A program made the position numbers and the translations under genes. Positions 7,677 to 14,198 of a DNA stretch of 64,000 bases are shown piece by piece. This DNA comes from a virus. How positions within the stretch are numbered: the stretch's first letter is position 1; the number at the start of each line of letters is the position of its first letter. The notes under the pieces were generated by a model. It had not been told where the DNA came from and did not search any database. It saw only the letters and a program-made list of their open reading frames with translations. The DNA lies in the IMG/VR virus record IMGVR_UViG_3300032897_000001, positions 1 to 64,000 of that record; one strand, given 5' to 3'.

Positions 7677-7850
7677 TTGGACGACAAGCCGTGCCCATTT
7701 TGTGGAAACAAAGAACTCATTGTTTTTCACAAGGATATGAATGCAGCACCGGATTTACGCGTCCAAATTTGGTGCATGAAATGCTACGCAATGGGACCGT
7801 CAGCCAAGCACGAAGTAGAAGCCCTGGAAAAATGGAATAAGCGACCATGA
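7677..7850 (+). CDS. Lar-like zinc-ribbon (restriction alleviation family)
   Basis: 57 residues, TTG start at 7677 directly after TAGGAGGTTCTC. The sequence DDKPCPFCGNKE, then WCMKCYAMGP and EALEKWNKRP, matches the short Lar/restriction-alleviation zinc-ribbon pattern (CPFCG, WxxC, W-N at the end). Lar proteins modulate type I restriction-modification, but many phage members are uncharacterised. The stop overlaps the next ATG (ATGA). Confidence 0.65.
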   Translation: MDDKPCPFCGNKELIVFHKDMNAAPDLRVQIWCMKCYAMGPSAKHEVEALEKWNKRP

Positions 7851-8221
7851 ATACACTCCTGAGCAGGCTTGAAGCCTTGACGGCACCAAGCCGGGAAATC
7901 GACGCAGAACTTTTCGCGCTGTCTGGCACAGTAAACGAGGATCATTGCCGCGAATGGTGCACCATGGATGGCCGCAAGGACTTGGTGCGGAAACGGTATC
8001 TTTTGGCATGGGCGCCGCGATACACAGAGTCCGTTGACGCGGCGCGGACGATGATTCCCAAGGATTTCTTTATTAAGCTTGATTTGTGTGGCCGATCCGA
8101 TAAGCAAACAGGACTTATGCGATACACATATGAAGTAGAATTCCGCGATAGGGACGTTTGCGGGATAGTGGTAGCAGCTAATCCCGCTATCGCGCTCCTT
8201 ATTGCCATAACCCGGATATAG
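7847..8221 (+). CDS. Conserved phage protein (YTxSxDAA/LxPD-type domain)
   Basis: 124 residues. It contains RYTESVDAARTMIPKDFF and a C-terminal VVAANPAIALLIAI, a layout shared with the gene at 12118 (YTSSIDTALKLVPDGCNW then AALALCIAAMF). The family is common in alphaproteobacterial phages and has no known role. ATG overlaps the previous stop. Confidence 0.65.
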   Translation: MNTLLSRLEALTAPSREIDAELFALSGTVNEDHCREWCTMDGRKDLVRKRYLLAWAPRYTESVDAARTMIPKDFFIKLDLCGRSDKQTGLMRYTYEVEFRDRDVCGIVVAANPAIALLIAITRI

Positions 8222-8233
8222 TGCTGTAAACAA

Positions 8234-8270
8234 GTTTGAATAACCCGGCCTGTCGGGTCAAAAGCAGGAG
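8234..8270 (+). repeat. Solitary diverged copy of the 37-bp repeat
   Basis: Core CCCGGCCTGTCGGG (one stem base changed, G-U pairing kept) and tail TCAAAAGCAGGAG. The sequence downstream begins ATAAGCCGCAATTGGGAAAA. It stands alone between the 8221 stop and the 8406 gene. The 135 nt after it hold no convincing start codon, although one frame reads like a short peptide. Confidence 0.8.
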
Positions 8271-8405
8271 ATAAGCCGCAATTGGGAAAACGCCCTGCGG
8301 GAGTATGGCGTATGGTCGGAACCTCCCGAGGGAGAGAAACCAGTCAAACATCACGGATTATATTAATCTGTGAATAAGCGTGAAACACAAACGGAGTTTG
8401 TAGTT

Positions 8406-8579
8406 ATGATCAGAACAGTTTGCGTTATTGTATTTGGTTTGATGGCTTGTTCCTGTGAAGTGAGCCACGGCCCCTATTGTGAAGATCTTGGAGGAAGATT
8501 TAATGGAAAAACCTGTATTTGTGAAGAAGATGGCGGTCATTGGGTAAATGACATTTGTGAGCATCGCTCTGATCACTAA
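8406..8579 (+). CDS. Small secreted, lipoprotein-like protein
   Basis: 57 residues with a hydrophobic start MIRTVCVIVFGLMACSC. LMAC is an acceptable lipobox with Cys15 as lipidation site. The mature part is short and rich in Cys and Gly. ATG 8406 has only a weak upstream site. Function unknown; a surface lipoprotein could act in superinfection exclusion (inference). Confidence 0.55.
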   Translation: MIRTVCVIVFGLMACSCEVSHGPYCEDLGGRFNGKTCICEEDGGHWVNDICEHRSDH

Positions 8580-8597
8580 GATAGTGGGAGAAAGAAC

Positions 8598-8750
8598 ATG
8601 ACGGAACCTGAGTTATGGGTTGTGGAAGTCCTTAAGGGGAAAGAATGGGTTCCAGACAGTGTCTGGAGTACCCCACGAGAGGCAGACATACAAAAAGCCT
8701 TGATTGAAGCGAACGGGCACACTGTCCGTGTAACAAGAGGAAGGGATTAA
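8598..8750 (+). CDS. Small hypothetical protein, copy 1
   Basis: 50 residues, ATG 8598 after GGGAGAAAGAAC. It begins MTEPELWVVEVLKGKEWVPD. It resembles the next gene (VYVVEVLLDTGKW), so the two look like a diverged tandem duplication. Predicted small beta-alpha fold. Confidence 0.6.
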   Translation: MTEPELWVVEVLKGKEWVPDSVWSTPREADIQKALIEANGHTVRVTRGRD

Positions 8751-8751
8751 T

Positions 8752-8907
8752 ATGGCGAACGAAGTATATGTTGTTGAAGTCCTGTTAGACACAGGAAAAT
8801 GGGTGATAGCGTCGGATAAGCCGCATTATGCCAATAAGGCGGATGCTGATGCACATAAGGAACGTTTACAAGAGGACAAGTATGTTTCCCGTGTAAGACG
8901 GCTGTAA
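8752..8907 (+). CDS. Small hypothetical protein, copy 2
   Basis: 51 residues, ATG 8752 one base after the previous stop, with AGAGGAAGGG as ribosome site inside the upstream gene. It shares the VVEVL...KWV opening and V-R-V-x-R ending with its neighbour. Function unknown. Confidence 0.6.
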   Translation: MANEVYVVEVLLDTGKWVIASDKPHYANKADADAHKERLQEDKYVSRVRRL

Positions 8908-8950
8908 TTAACAGTAACGAGACCACTTGCCATGAAACGGGTGGTCTCCA

Positions 8951-9050
8951 GTACGCCGCTGTTGACGTGCCGCAAGGGTAGCGGACCATTCTGTGACCAC
9001 GCACAGAGCGGAAGTCGCGGGTTCGAATCCCGTCGTTGACAGCGGCGTGC
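8951..9050 (+). ncRNA. tRNA-like RNA with 17-bp acceptor-like stem
   Basis: This folds as a tRNA-like cloverleaf of 100 nt. The D arm is CCGC-AAGGGTA-GCGG (8970-8984) and the T arm has a perfect TTCGAAT loop (GCGGG/CCCGT). The acceptor-like helix runs 17 bp (8951-8967 with 9034-9050) instead of 7. The anticodon-position arm is a 10-bp helix (8986-9011, one A-C mismatch) with a six-base loop ACCACG, so no usable anticodon. There is no CCA. It is not a normal tRNA. A hairpin GAGACCAC/GTGGTCTC (8919-8948) lies just upstream and a terminator just downstream. Bacterial Y RNAs also carry tRNA-like modules. Confidence 0.6.
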
Positions 9051-9060
9051 GCCTTTGGGG

Positions 9061-9087
9061 GATAACCCGTAGGGTTATCTTTTATTA
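9061..9087 (+). terminator. Intrinsic terminator
   Basis: Perfect 8-bp hairpin GATAACCC-GTA-GGGTTATC followed by TTTTATT. It lies 10 nt after the tRNA-like RNA and probably forms its 3' end. Confidence 0.75.
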
Positions 9088-9111
9088 TGCCCGATGGGAG
9101 GATGACCAGAC

Positions 9112-9327
9112 ATGAGTTCCGAAGTTGGTCGTGACACGACTTATGTGTTTGTTCGACGCACGGAACACGAAGCATTGCTGGCCGCGGCAAGAACGTGGAT
9201 AGATGAAAACTGGGATATCGTGCGAAGCGCGGACAAGTCCGAAATTCAATGCCAGTGCAGTTTCTGTCAAACGCGGCACGCGATCTATATGGCACTGCGT
9301 GCCGCCGGCATAGAGCACAAACCATGA
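9112..9327 (+). CDS. Small hypothetical protein with CxCxxC
   Basis: 71 residues, ATG 9112 after GGGAGGATGACCAGAC. It contains CQCSFCQTRH near the C-terminus, a possible metal site. It is the first gene after the terminator at 9061. Function unknown. Confidence 0.6.
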   Translation: MSSEVGRDTTYVFVRRTEHEALLAAARTWIDENWDIVRSADKSEIQCQCSFCQTRHAIYMALRAAGIEHKP

Positions 9328-9557
9328 CATCCGATGACATACATCTTATCAAGAGCGATCTTTTGACGGACTACTATGAAGACTGGTCAAAGGTCCGCTC
9401 TCCAAGCCGCGCGCGTCGGCGTATGCGGTATGGTCACAAACAAAACGTGATTCTGCGAAGAAAGATGGTGGATTATCAAATCGGGCGATCGTTGATGCTG
9501 TATTCGGATGTGTGGATGAGGTTGAAAAATGATAACAGTTACGGATTCAAAGATTGA
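9324..9557 (+). CDS. Small basic hypothetical protein
   Basis: 77 residues, ATG 9324 overlapping the previous stop. It has a basic middle (SPSRARRRMRYGHKQ). Possibly a nucleic-acid binder, but no family is recognised. Confidence 0.55.
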   Translation: MTSDDIHLIKSDLLTDYYEDWSKVRSPSRARRRMRYGHKQNVILRRKMVDYQIGRSLMLYSDVWMRLKNDNSYGFKD

Positions 9558-9744
9558 ACTTGTGGCACGGGCGTTGCGCAGGAAGCGCGCGGAACTTATT
9601 GCCCGACCATTGGAGCGCATATATCCTGATCTTGCTAGGACCGCCTTAGAAGTGATCCTGGAGGATTCCACGAAAGGATCAGTCATGTTTGAACTCAATG
9701 CACAAGTGCTTCCAGAGACTCCAACCATACTATCACCACCATAA
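9529..9744 (+). CDS. Hypothetical protein, possibly the 5' part of an interrupted gene
   Basis: 71 residues, ATG 9529. It ends at TAA 9742-9744 after PETPTILSPP. The same frame stays open beyond the stop without any start codon (9745-9939) and merges into the next protein. That suggests one longer gene split by a nonsense codon, or read-through. Function unknown. Confidence 0.5.
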   Translation: MITVTDSKIELVARALRRKRAELIARPLERIYPDLARTALEVILEDSTKGSVMFELNAQVLPETPTILSPP

Positions 9745-9939
9745 CCTCCTGTTGCCTACAATCAGGAACAGGCATACCGATTTTTCGAAAAAGATCACCA
9801 AGTAGTTCTTTGTGTAACCGTTCCATCTGCGCTCTACACCACCAACTGCGCAGAAGCTCACGCGTTTTTCGAGGAATGCGAGCGAAAGGAAGATGAGGTA
9901 ACAACGATACAGGATGTTATCGAAGATATCGGGTTTGAT

Positions 9940-10239
9940 ATGCACGATTCGGAAGCAATCCTGAATGCCTTGGTACCGGCGCCCGAGGCAGTGCGGCGGG
10001 AACTCGCAGGGTTGTTGCTGCCGGAGGAACCCGCACAACAGTCTTTCACTGAAGAAACAATCAGGCGTGCCGCACTTGCTTTCGCGATTGCAGATGGGTG
10101 TGGGATGTCCTTTAACGGCGAATCTGTGTTGTGTTGCGATCCACGCACGGAACAGCCGAATGCTCCGGATCGTTGCTCATGTCTGGTTGGAACGCGCGCC
10201 GCTCTTGAAACCACTCGCAAAAAGGATGTGAAATCATGA
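9940..10239 (+). CDS. Hypothetical protein, likely the 3' part of an interrupted gene
   Basis: 99 residues from ATG 9940, which has no ribosome-binding site. In-frame coding potential extends upstream to 9745 (including AEAHAFFEECERKEDEV). The C-terminal half (AFAIADGCGMSFNGESVLCC) is cysteine-rich. See the preceding entry. Function unknown. Confidence 0.45.
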   Translation: MHDSEAILNALVPAPEAVRRELAGLLLPEEPAQQSFTEETIRRAALAFAIADGCGMSFNGESVLCCDPRTEQPNAPDRCSCLVGTRAALETTRKKDVKS

Positions 10240-10421
10240 TAGTGTTCTACATGCTACAGGTAATCGTGTGCCACGACTACCAAGACCCGGATTCGTGTGT
10301 TTGGCGCGATCAACCGCCTGCTTACCGCAGGGAAAGTGATTGTTGGCAAGCGGCACGCGCCTGGAAGAATCAGCACGGCACTGCGGCGACGTGCACACCA
10401 GATGTACACAGGAATCCGTGA
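10236..10421 (+). CDS. Small cysteine-containing protein
   Basis: 61 residues with ATGA overlap to the previous stop. A hydrophobic start MIVFYMLQVIVC suggests a short signal or anchor. Four cysteines are spaced along the rest. Function unknown. Confidence 0.5.
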   Translation: MIVFYMLQVIVCHDYQDPDSCVWRDQPPAYRRESDCWQAARAWKNQHGTAATCTPDVHRNP

Positions 10422-10603
10422 TGACTGAAAAAACACTGTGCATCACAATGGAATGGCGAGCGGATGACACTTTCACCCCAATCAAGAGTGTCCGATTTTT
10501 TATTCCGGAAGGCACGCTAAGGGAAGCAAAGGATGTGTCTTACCTGATTTCACAGTATGCTATCGAGATGTTTAAGGATCTTAGGATGTATGCAGCGGAT
10601 TAA
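10421..10603 (+). CDS. Small hypothetical protein
   Basis: 60 residues, ATG 10421 directly at the previous stop. It has a beta-rich first half and a helical end (LISQYAIEMFKDLRMYAAD). Unknown. Confidence 0.55.
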   Translation: MTEKTLCITMEWRADDTFTPIKSVRFFIPEGTLREAKDVSYLISQYAIEMFKDLRMYAAD

Positions 10604-10620
10604 CTGGAGGAAGATCAAAT

Positions 10621-10767
10621 ATGGCAGACAATAGTAAACCGTCGTTGTGGGTATGCTCTCATTGCGGTTTCAGCATTCGGAGCGAGACAAAGCCAAGCAA
10701 ACTTACTTGTAACTCAAATCCTGCAGGAAAATCCGCAGGACACGATTACCAAGTGAAATCAGCATAA
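10621..10767 (+). CDS. Very small zinc-ribbon-like protein
   Basis: 48 residues, ATG 10621 after CTGGAGGAAGATCAAAT. It has CSHCGFSI then a single Cys in KLTCNSN, and GHDY near the end. A one-knuckle metal site is possible. Confidence 0.6.
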   Translation: MADNSKPSLWVCSHCGFSIRSETKPSKLTCNSNPAGKSAGHDYQVKSA

Positions 10768-10783
10768 CAATGTGGGTTAGTAA

Positions 10784-10822
10784 CCGACATTATGTCGGTT
10801 ATTAACGATCTAACCGACATAG
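10784..10822 (+). promoter_or_regulatory. Palindrome plus half-site, candidate operator
   Basis: AACCGACATTATGTCGGTT (10786-10804) is an almost perfect palindrome. A further TAACCGACAT half-site follows at 10811-10820. They sit 12-48 nt before the ATG of the 10834 gene, between it and the preceding stop. They could be a repressor site or an RNA hairpin. Confidence 0.45.
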
Positions 10823-10833
10823 AGGGGGAAACG

Positions 10834-11061
10834 ATGGCAGATGAACCAACTAAGCCAACATGTATCGGATGCGAGCATGTTCGCGTGCACGACTGGCATT
10901 ACTTCTATTGTCGTGATATTGGCAACAAGTCGCTTCCCGAAGACTGGACATGGTGGTTTTCTGGTGCCACGGTGCGGGTGTGGAGTTATCCAAAACCACA
11001 TAAATACTGCAAGTTATCCAATGTTATGCAGAACACAGAGGAATCAGGTTTAGTACAATGA
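10834..11061 (+). CDS. Small hypothetical protein with Cys/His/Trp
   Basis: 75 residues, ATG 10834 after AGAGGGGGAAACG. CIGCEHVRVHDWHYFYC near the N-terminus looks like a metal site (two Cys, His, Cys). Function unknown. The AACCGACAT palindrome lies directly upstream. Confidence 0.6.
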   Translation: MADEPTKPTCIGCEHVRVHDWHYFYCRDIGNKSLPEDWTWWFSGATVRVWSYPKPHKYCKLSNVMQNTEESGLVQ

Positions 11062-11216
11062 CGGTGCGGTGGCGTCTCGAAAACAAGCTGACCGGCCTGA
11101 CGTATGTCCGGGAAATCAAGGTTCTCCCGGGTTCGTCTGAAGAGGAAATCGCCCGTGCGGTAAAAGAAGACATGTGGAACGTGTTTTCTCTGTCATGGAA
11201 AGAAAAGCATGACTGA
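11058..11216 (+). CDS. Small hypothetical protein
   Basis: 52 residues, ATGA overlap with the previous stop. It has a short beta start (MTVRWRLENKLTGLTYVREI) and a helix. Unknown. Confidence 0.5.
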   Translation: MTVRWRLENKLTGLTYVREIKVLPGSSEEEIARAVKEDMWNVFSLSWKEKHD

Positions 11217-11388
11217 TTGGATAAAACGCAGACGGGAATGCACCAAGTGCTTTGGCGGATACTGCGAAGGCGGGTTTCCAGGCTATCGGTGGGTAGTAGT
11301 ATGCGAGTGCCAACCGCGGACTATGCCGGAGTTGATTGAGGCAGCGGCACAGGAACGCGCGGCGAACGTTGCTGTCAAGCAGTCTTGA
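11209..11388 (+). CDS. Small Cys-rich (zinc-binding) protein
   Basis: 59 residues, overlapping the previous gene by 8 nt. CTKCFGGYC and CECQP provide five cysteines in a ribbon-like arrangement. Its stop codon lies within the first bases of the repeat copy at 11383. Confidence 0.55.
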   Translation: MTDWIKRRRECTKCFGGYCEGGFPGYRWVVVCECQPRTMPELIEAAAQERAANVAVKQS

Positions 11389-11419
11389 ATACCCCGGCCT
11401 GCCGGGTTAAAAGCAGGAG
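11383..11419 (+). repeat. Solitary copy of the 37-bp repeat upstream of gcrA
   Basis: Core and tail (CCCGGCCTGCCGGG, TTAAAAGCAGGAG) match the array repeat exactly. The would-be guide starts AAAAAGTAGACCATGACAGA and so covers the region just before the GcrA homologue. The terminal AGGAG is also a plausible ribosome site. Confidence 0.85.
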
Positions 11420-11431
11420 AAAAAGTAGACC

Positions 11432-12100
11432 ATGACAGAGCAACAACAGCGTTTGGATTTTTGGGCACAGTGCACACCGCTTCTTAGGAAGCTGGCCGCG
11501 GAAGGCGTCACCGCGCCCAAAATCGCCATGCGTTTGTTTGAAGAGACAGGAACCCCGATTTCCTCGCGATCGGTACGGGAGAAGGCACAGCGTCTCGGAA
11601 TCAAACTCGTCTCAACGATTTCGGAATCCCCGTGGGATGGCAAGACTGAACAGCTTAAGGAAATGTGGGAACAGGGCGTAAGTGCATCACAGATCGGTGC
11701 TAAGCTTGGCTTGTCCCGTAGTGCAATTATTGCCAAGGTGCATAGGCTGGGTTTGCCACGGCGCATGTGGGTGACGCCAGCGATTAAACCACAACTCGCG
11801 CCACAGCGGCCATTGTCGAATGTCAAGCCTGCAACTAAGGCATTGCCGAAACCTGCGGCAAAGCCTGTGTCGCAGGTTAAGTCTGATGATACGGACTTTC
11901 CCGTAGAAAGTGGACATGGGGAATCCGACACTACAGAGACGCGTACATCAAAAAACTGCTCTATCATGGAGTTGGACAGCCAGCACTGTCGCTGGCCTAT
12001 CGGGAAGCCCGGGACACCGGATTTTTGCTATTGTGGAGAAACACCGGTACGCGGCAATGTGTATTGTGCTAAGCACCATCGCATGGCGTACAATCTGTAA
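11432..12100 (+). CDS. gcrA: GcrA-family cell-cycle regulator homologue
   Basis: 222 residues. GcrA is a sigma70-associated transcription factor of Alphaproteobacteria that favours GANTC-methylated promoters. The central DNA-binding segment LKEMWEQGVSASQIGAKLGL plus SRSAIIAKVHRLGLPRR (about res 72-109) matches GcrA. The C-terminus CRWPIGKPGTPDFCYCG...YCAKHHRMAY is the family's diagnostic end. An N-terminal ~60-residue region reads like a second, diverged HTH repeat. ATG 11432. A 37-bp repeat lies 13 nt upstream. It probably redirects host cell-cycle transcription (inference). Confidence 0.88.
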   Translation: MTEQQQRLDFWAQCTPLLRKLAAEGVTAPKIAMRLFEETGTPISSRSVREKAQRLGIKLVSTISESPWDGKTEQLKEMWEQGVSASQIGAKLGLSRSAIIAKVHRLGLPRRMWVTPAIKPQLAPQRPLSNVKPATKALPKPAAKPVSQVKSDDTDFPVESGHGESDTTETRTSKNCSIMELDSQHCRWPIGKPGTPDFCYCGETPVRGNVYCAKHHRMAYNL

Positions 12101-12117
12101 ACGTGCGGGGGACTGTG

Positions 12118-12660
12118 ATGACGTTTGATGAACTGACGGAAAAGCTAAGCTTGGCGTCGGCAGGAGATTCCGAACTTGATCGTGAGATTGCGCGCATCGC
12201 GACGGAGCATCCACGACATCTCGTCAATTACTACACCAGTTCTATCGACACAGCATTGAAACTGGTGCCGGATGGTTGCAACTGGTCAATTCGTTACTAC
12301 AAGGACAAGCGAAGTTATGGCGCATGTGTCGGCGATGATTCGTTGTTCCATGGCAAGACGGCTGCACTGGCTCTGTGTATCGCGGCGATGTTTGCGTGGT
12401 ATCGCGCACAGAAGCAAAGAGAACTCACATCAATGACTGTTGATCAGGCTATCGCCCTTGTAGAAATGGCCGCGGCGGGTCGAACGAAATATGAGGGCGC
12501 GCCAAGCCGTGCGGATGAAGTTCTGGTTGCAGAGGTAAAGCGGCTCAGAAAGTGCGTTACCAGTATGGAAGATCTACTACACGACGCCCGGGAAAACCTT
12601 GACGATCGCGGCGAATGTTCTCAACGGATTGAGCAGTATCTAAACCAACATCGCGGCTGA
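12118..12660 (+). CDS. Conserved phage protein (paralogue domain of 7847)
   Basis: 180 residues; ATG 12118 is preferred over upstream GTG because GGGGGA precedes it. YTSSIDTALKLVPDGCNW and AALALCIAAMFAW define the same domain as in the 7847 product. The C-terminal ~70 residues are a separate predicted coiled coil (VLVAEVKRLRKCVTSMEDLL). Function unknown. Confidence 0.65.
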   Translation: MTFDELTEKLSLASAGDSELDREIARIATEHPRHLVNYYTSSIDTALKLVPDGCNWSIRYYKDKRSYGACVGDDSLFHGKTAALALCIAAMFAWYRAQKQRELTSMTVDQAIALVEMAAAGRTKYEGAPSRADEVLVAEVKRLRKCVTSMEDLLHDARENLDDRGECSQRIEQYLNQHRG

Positions 12661-12688
12661 GCATTCCCCCCGTCTCAGCGGCGACTAC

Positions 12689-12724
12689 GCCTCTCCGCAG
12701 CCCGGAATCCTCCTGCGGAGAGGC
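12689..12724 (+). promoter_or_regulatory. Strong 12-bp RNA hairpin
   Basis: GCCTCTCCGCAG and CTGCGGAGAGGC pair perfectly around a 12-nt loop. There is no T-run, so it is not a classical terminator. It lies between the 12660 stop and the 12762 gene. Confidence 0.5.
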
Positions 12725-12728
12725 GGCC

Positions 12729-12749
12729 CCTGTTCACGTGGAACACAGG
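12729..12749. promoter_or_regulatory. Near-palindrome resembling a parS site
   Basis: CCTGTTCACGTGGAACACAGG is one base short of a full palindrome around CACGTG and resembles the parS pattern TGTTNCACGTGNAACA. A better match lies at 15931. Low confidence on its own. Confidence 0.3.
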
Positions 12750-12761
12750 AAGCGCCCCAGC

Positions 12762-13049
12762 ATGTCCTCACGCGCATTCGATCTATCCCGCGGTTTACGG
12801 CTAATGGTGTCTACATTACCGCCAGAAATGGCGCGGCGCACGCTGGCGTGGAAGTCTGCGGAAACTCTTGAAAATCAGCAAAAAATCATTTATGAACTGA
12901 TTAGGGCAGTTGACAAGCTACACGCTCCGGACAGTCTAAAGGAAATCATCGGCAGTTACGGCGACGCGTTATCCGATGATGAAGTGTTCCGCAGGTTGGT
13001 GGCATGGAGTGAAGAGGATCGGGAATGCTCACAGGAATCGACTACATAA
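12762..13049 (+). CDS. Hypothetical helical protein
   Basis: 95 residues from ATG 12762 (GTG 12738 is possible). Mostly helical and charged, with ENQQKIIYELIRAVDKLH. It overlaps the next gene by 25 nt. No family recognised. Confidence 0.5.
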   Translation: MSSRAFDLSRGLRLMVSTLPPEMARRTLAWKSAETLENQQKIIYELIRAVDKLHAPDSLKEIIGSYGDALSDDEVFRRLVAWSEEDRECSQESTT

Positions 13050-13297
13050 TCTTAGACACACTCAAGGAATCCCGCGCATGGCGCACAGGTAAGGTGTCCA
13101 ATAAGGTGACTTTATACACCGGACATAAGACTGCCCGTGAGAGGACCGCGTTTTTCCGTGGGCAATTGCTACGATTGAAGGGTATGGGACTTGTCGAATA
13201 TTTAGACACAGGTCCGGTTATACAATGGATTCGGACTTCCGCGGGGACACAAGAGTTAGAGAAGGCATACCGAAATGGGTGGCCCGATAGAGAATAG
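13025..13297 (+). CDS. Winged-helix-like small protein
   Basis: 90 residues; ATG 13025 lies inside the end of the previous gene. The pattern (helices then GLVEYLDTGPVIQWIRTSAG) resembles a winged-helix domain with a beta wing. Possibly DNA-binding; not assigned. Confidence 0.55.
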   Translation: MLTGIDYIILDTLKESRAWRTGKVSNKVTLYTGHKTARERTAFFRGQLLRLKGMGLVEYLDTGPVIQWIRTSAGTQELEKAYRNGWPDRE

Positions 13298-13300
13298 GAA

Positions 13301-13567
13301 ATGACAAAACCTAATCCCCTGATCGCACAAGCGGCCGAAGACTGGTTGGACAACGATCATAAATGCTTTGTCTGTGGATCTACTGTTTCGGTCTATGCCT
13401 GCCACCCTTTAGAGACATCCGGGGACATTATCAAATACCGTCCGGAGGCTGTTGAAGAAGATTGGTGGGTGGCATGTGACAATGCCGACTGTGCCCATGC
13501 CTATGGGCAGGGCACAACCCAATGGGGTGTTTCTTGGGTAAGACGTTTTGACAAGACATTGTCTTGA
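13301..13567 (+). CDS. Zinc-binding hypothetical protein
   Basis: 88 residues. CFVCGS and CDNADCAHAYG supply four cysteines; it is Trp-rich near the C-terminus. It starts 4 nt after the previous stop. Function unknown. Confidence 0.55.
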   Translation: MTKPNPLIAQAAEDWLDNDHKCFVCGSTVSVYACHPLETSGDIIKYRPEAVEEDWWVACDNADCAHAYGQGTTQWGVSWVRRFDKTLS

Positions 13568-13592
13568 TATCCTGTCAATGGAGTCACAGCAC

Positions 13593-13964
13593 ATGTCAGA
13601 TATTAGTCACACGAGGATTTTTATCCGATGTCTGATGGAACGAAAAGGCACCCAGTGGCAGGCATTTTCTCTTGAATTTGGACTAGCTGCACAAGGCGAT
13701 TCCTATAACGAAGTATACCAAAAGTTGGAATTGATGGCCGCATGGTATGTTCACGATTCTTTGTTTGACCAGGATAAAGAGCATGCATATAAACTTATGC
13801 GACGCAGGGCGCGTTGGCAAATCTTTGCCCGCTATTACATAGCACGAATGTTTCATAATAGACTTGACACGATCACACGAATCATGTCTTTGTGCGCACC
13901 ATGTCTAACGAGACTCCCCTTCGGCTCTTACGACTGCGCAGCGGAATCTAATAGATTCCGCTAA
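13593..13964 (+). CDS. Conserved phage protein, HicB-like fold suspected
   Basis: 123 residues. ATG 13593 is preferred over 13578 because GGAGTCACAGCAC places a ribosome site correctly. RIFIRCLMERKGTQWQAFSLEFGLAAQG is a beta strand-turn-strand pattern like HicB/DUF1902 proteins. Residues after about 85 look non-conserved. No toxin partner is visible beside it. Confidence 0.55.
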   Translation: MSDISHTRIFIRCLMERKGTQWQAFSLEFGLAAQGDSYNEVYQKLELMAAWYVHDSLFDQDKEHAYKLMRRRARWQIFARYYIARMFHNRLDTITRIMSLCAPCLTRLPFGSYDCAAESNRFR

Positions 13965-13971
13965 TAATTAC

Positions 13972-14048
13972 GCGCGCGTAGACCAACGGTAGAGTCCGGT
14001 TCCTCAAAAGAACTCCAAGTATCGGTTCGAATCCGATCGCGCGCACCA
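13972..14048 (+). tRNA. tRNA with CAA anticodon (Leu by code), CCA encoded
   Basis: Acceptor GCGCGCG/CGCGCGC, T arm ATCGG-TTCGAAT-CCGAT, anticodon stem GGTTC/GAACT with loop CTCAAAA, giving anticodon CAA at 14005-14007. The D stem is short (GAC/GTC). The CCA end is encoded (14046-14048). The variable loop is only about 6 nt, whereas bacterial tRNA-Leu normally has a long variable arm. Confidence 0.8.
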
Positions 14049-14080
14049 CGTGTTAACAACTTCGGTTGTTTTTAACACGT
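14048..14080 (+). promoter_or_regulatory. UUCG-capped hairpin between the tRNAs
   Basis: ACGTGTTAA-CAAC-TTCG-GTTG-(TTT)-TTAACACGT forms a long stem with a UUCG tetraloop and a 3-nt bulge. ACGTGTTAA recurs once more at 14088. It is likely a processing or stability element between the two tRNAs. Confidence 0.5.
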
Positions 14081-14099
14081 CTCGCCGACGTGTTAATGC

Positions 14100-14173
14100 G
14101 GCTCCCTAGTCCAATTGGCAGAGACGACGGTTTTAGAAACCGTGCGTTCCGGGTTCGAATCCCGGGGGAGCCA
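14100..14173 (+). tRNA. tRNA with TAG anticodon (Leu by code)
   Basis: Acceptor GGCTCCC/GGGAGCC, T arm CCGGG-TTCGAAT-CCCGG, anticodon stem ACGGT/ACCGT with loop TTTAGAA, giving anticodon TAG at 14134-14136. The variable loop is 5 nt (class I body), unlike usual tRNA-Leu. There is no encoded CCA tail after the discriminator base. Confidence 0.8.
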
Positions 14174-14198
14174 TTTAATAGCATGTTCCACACATACA

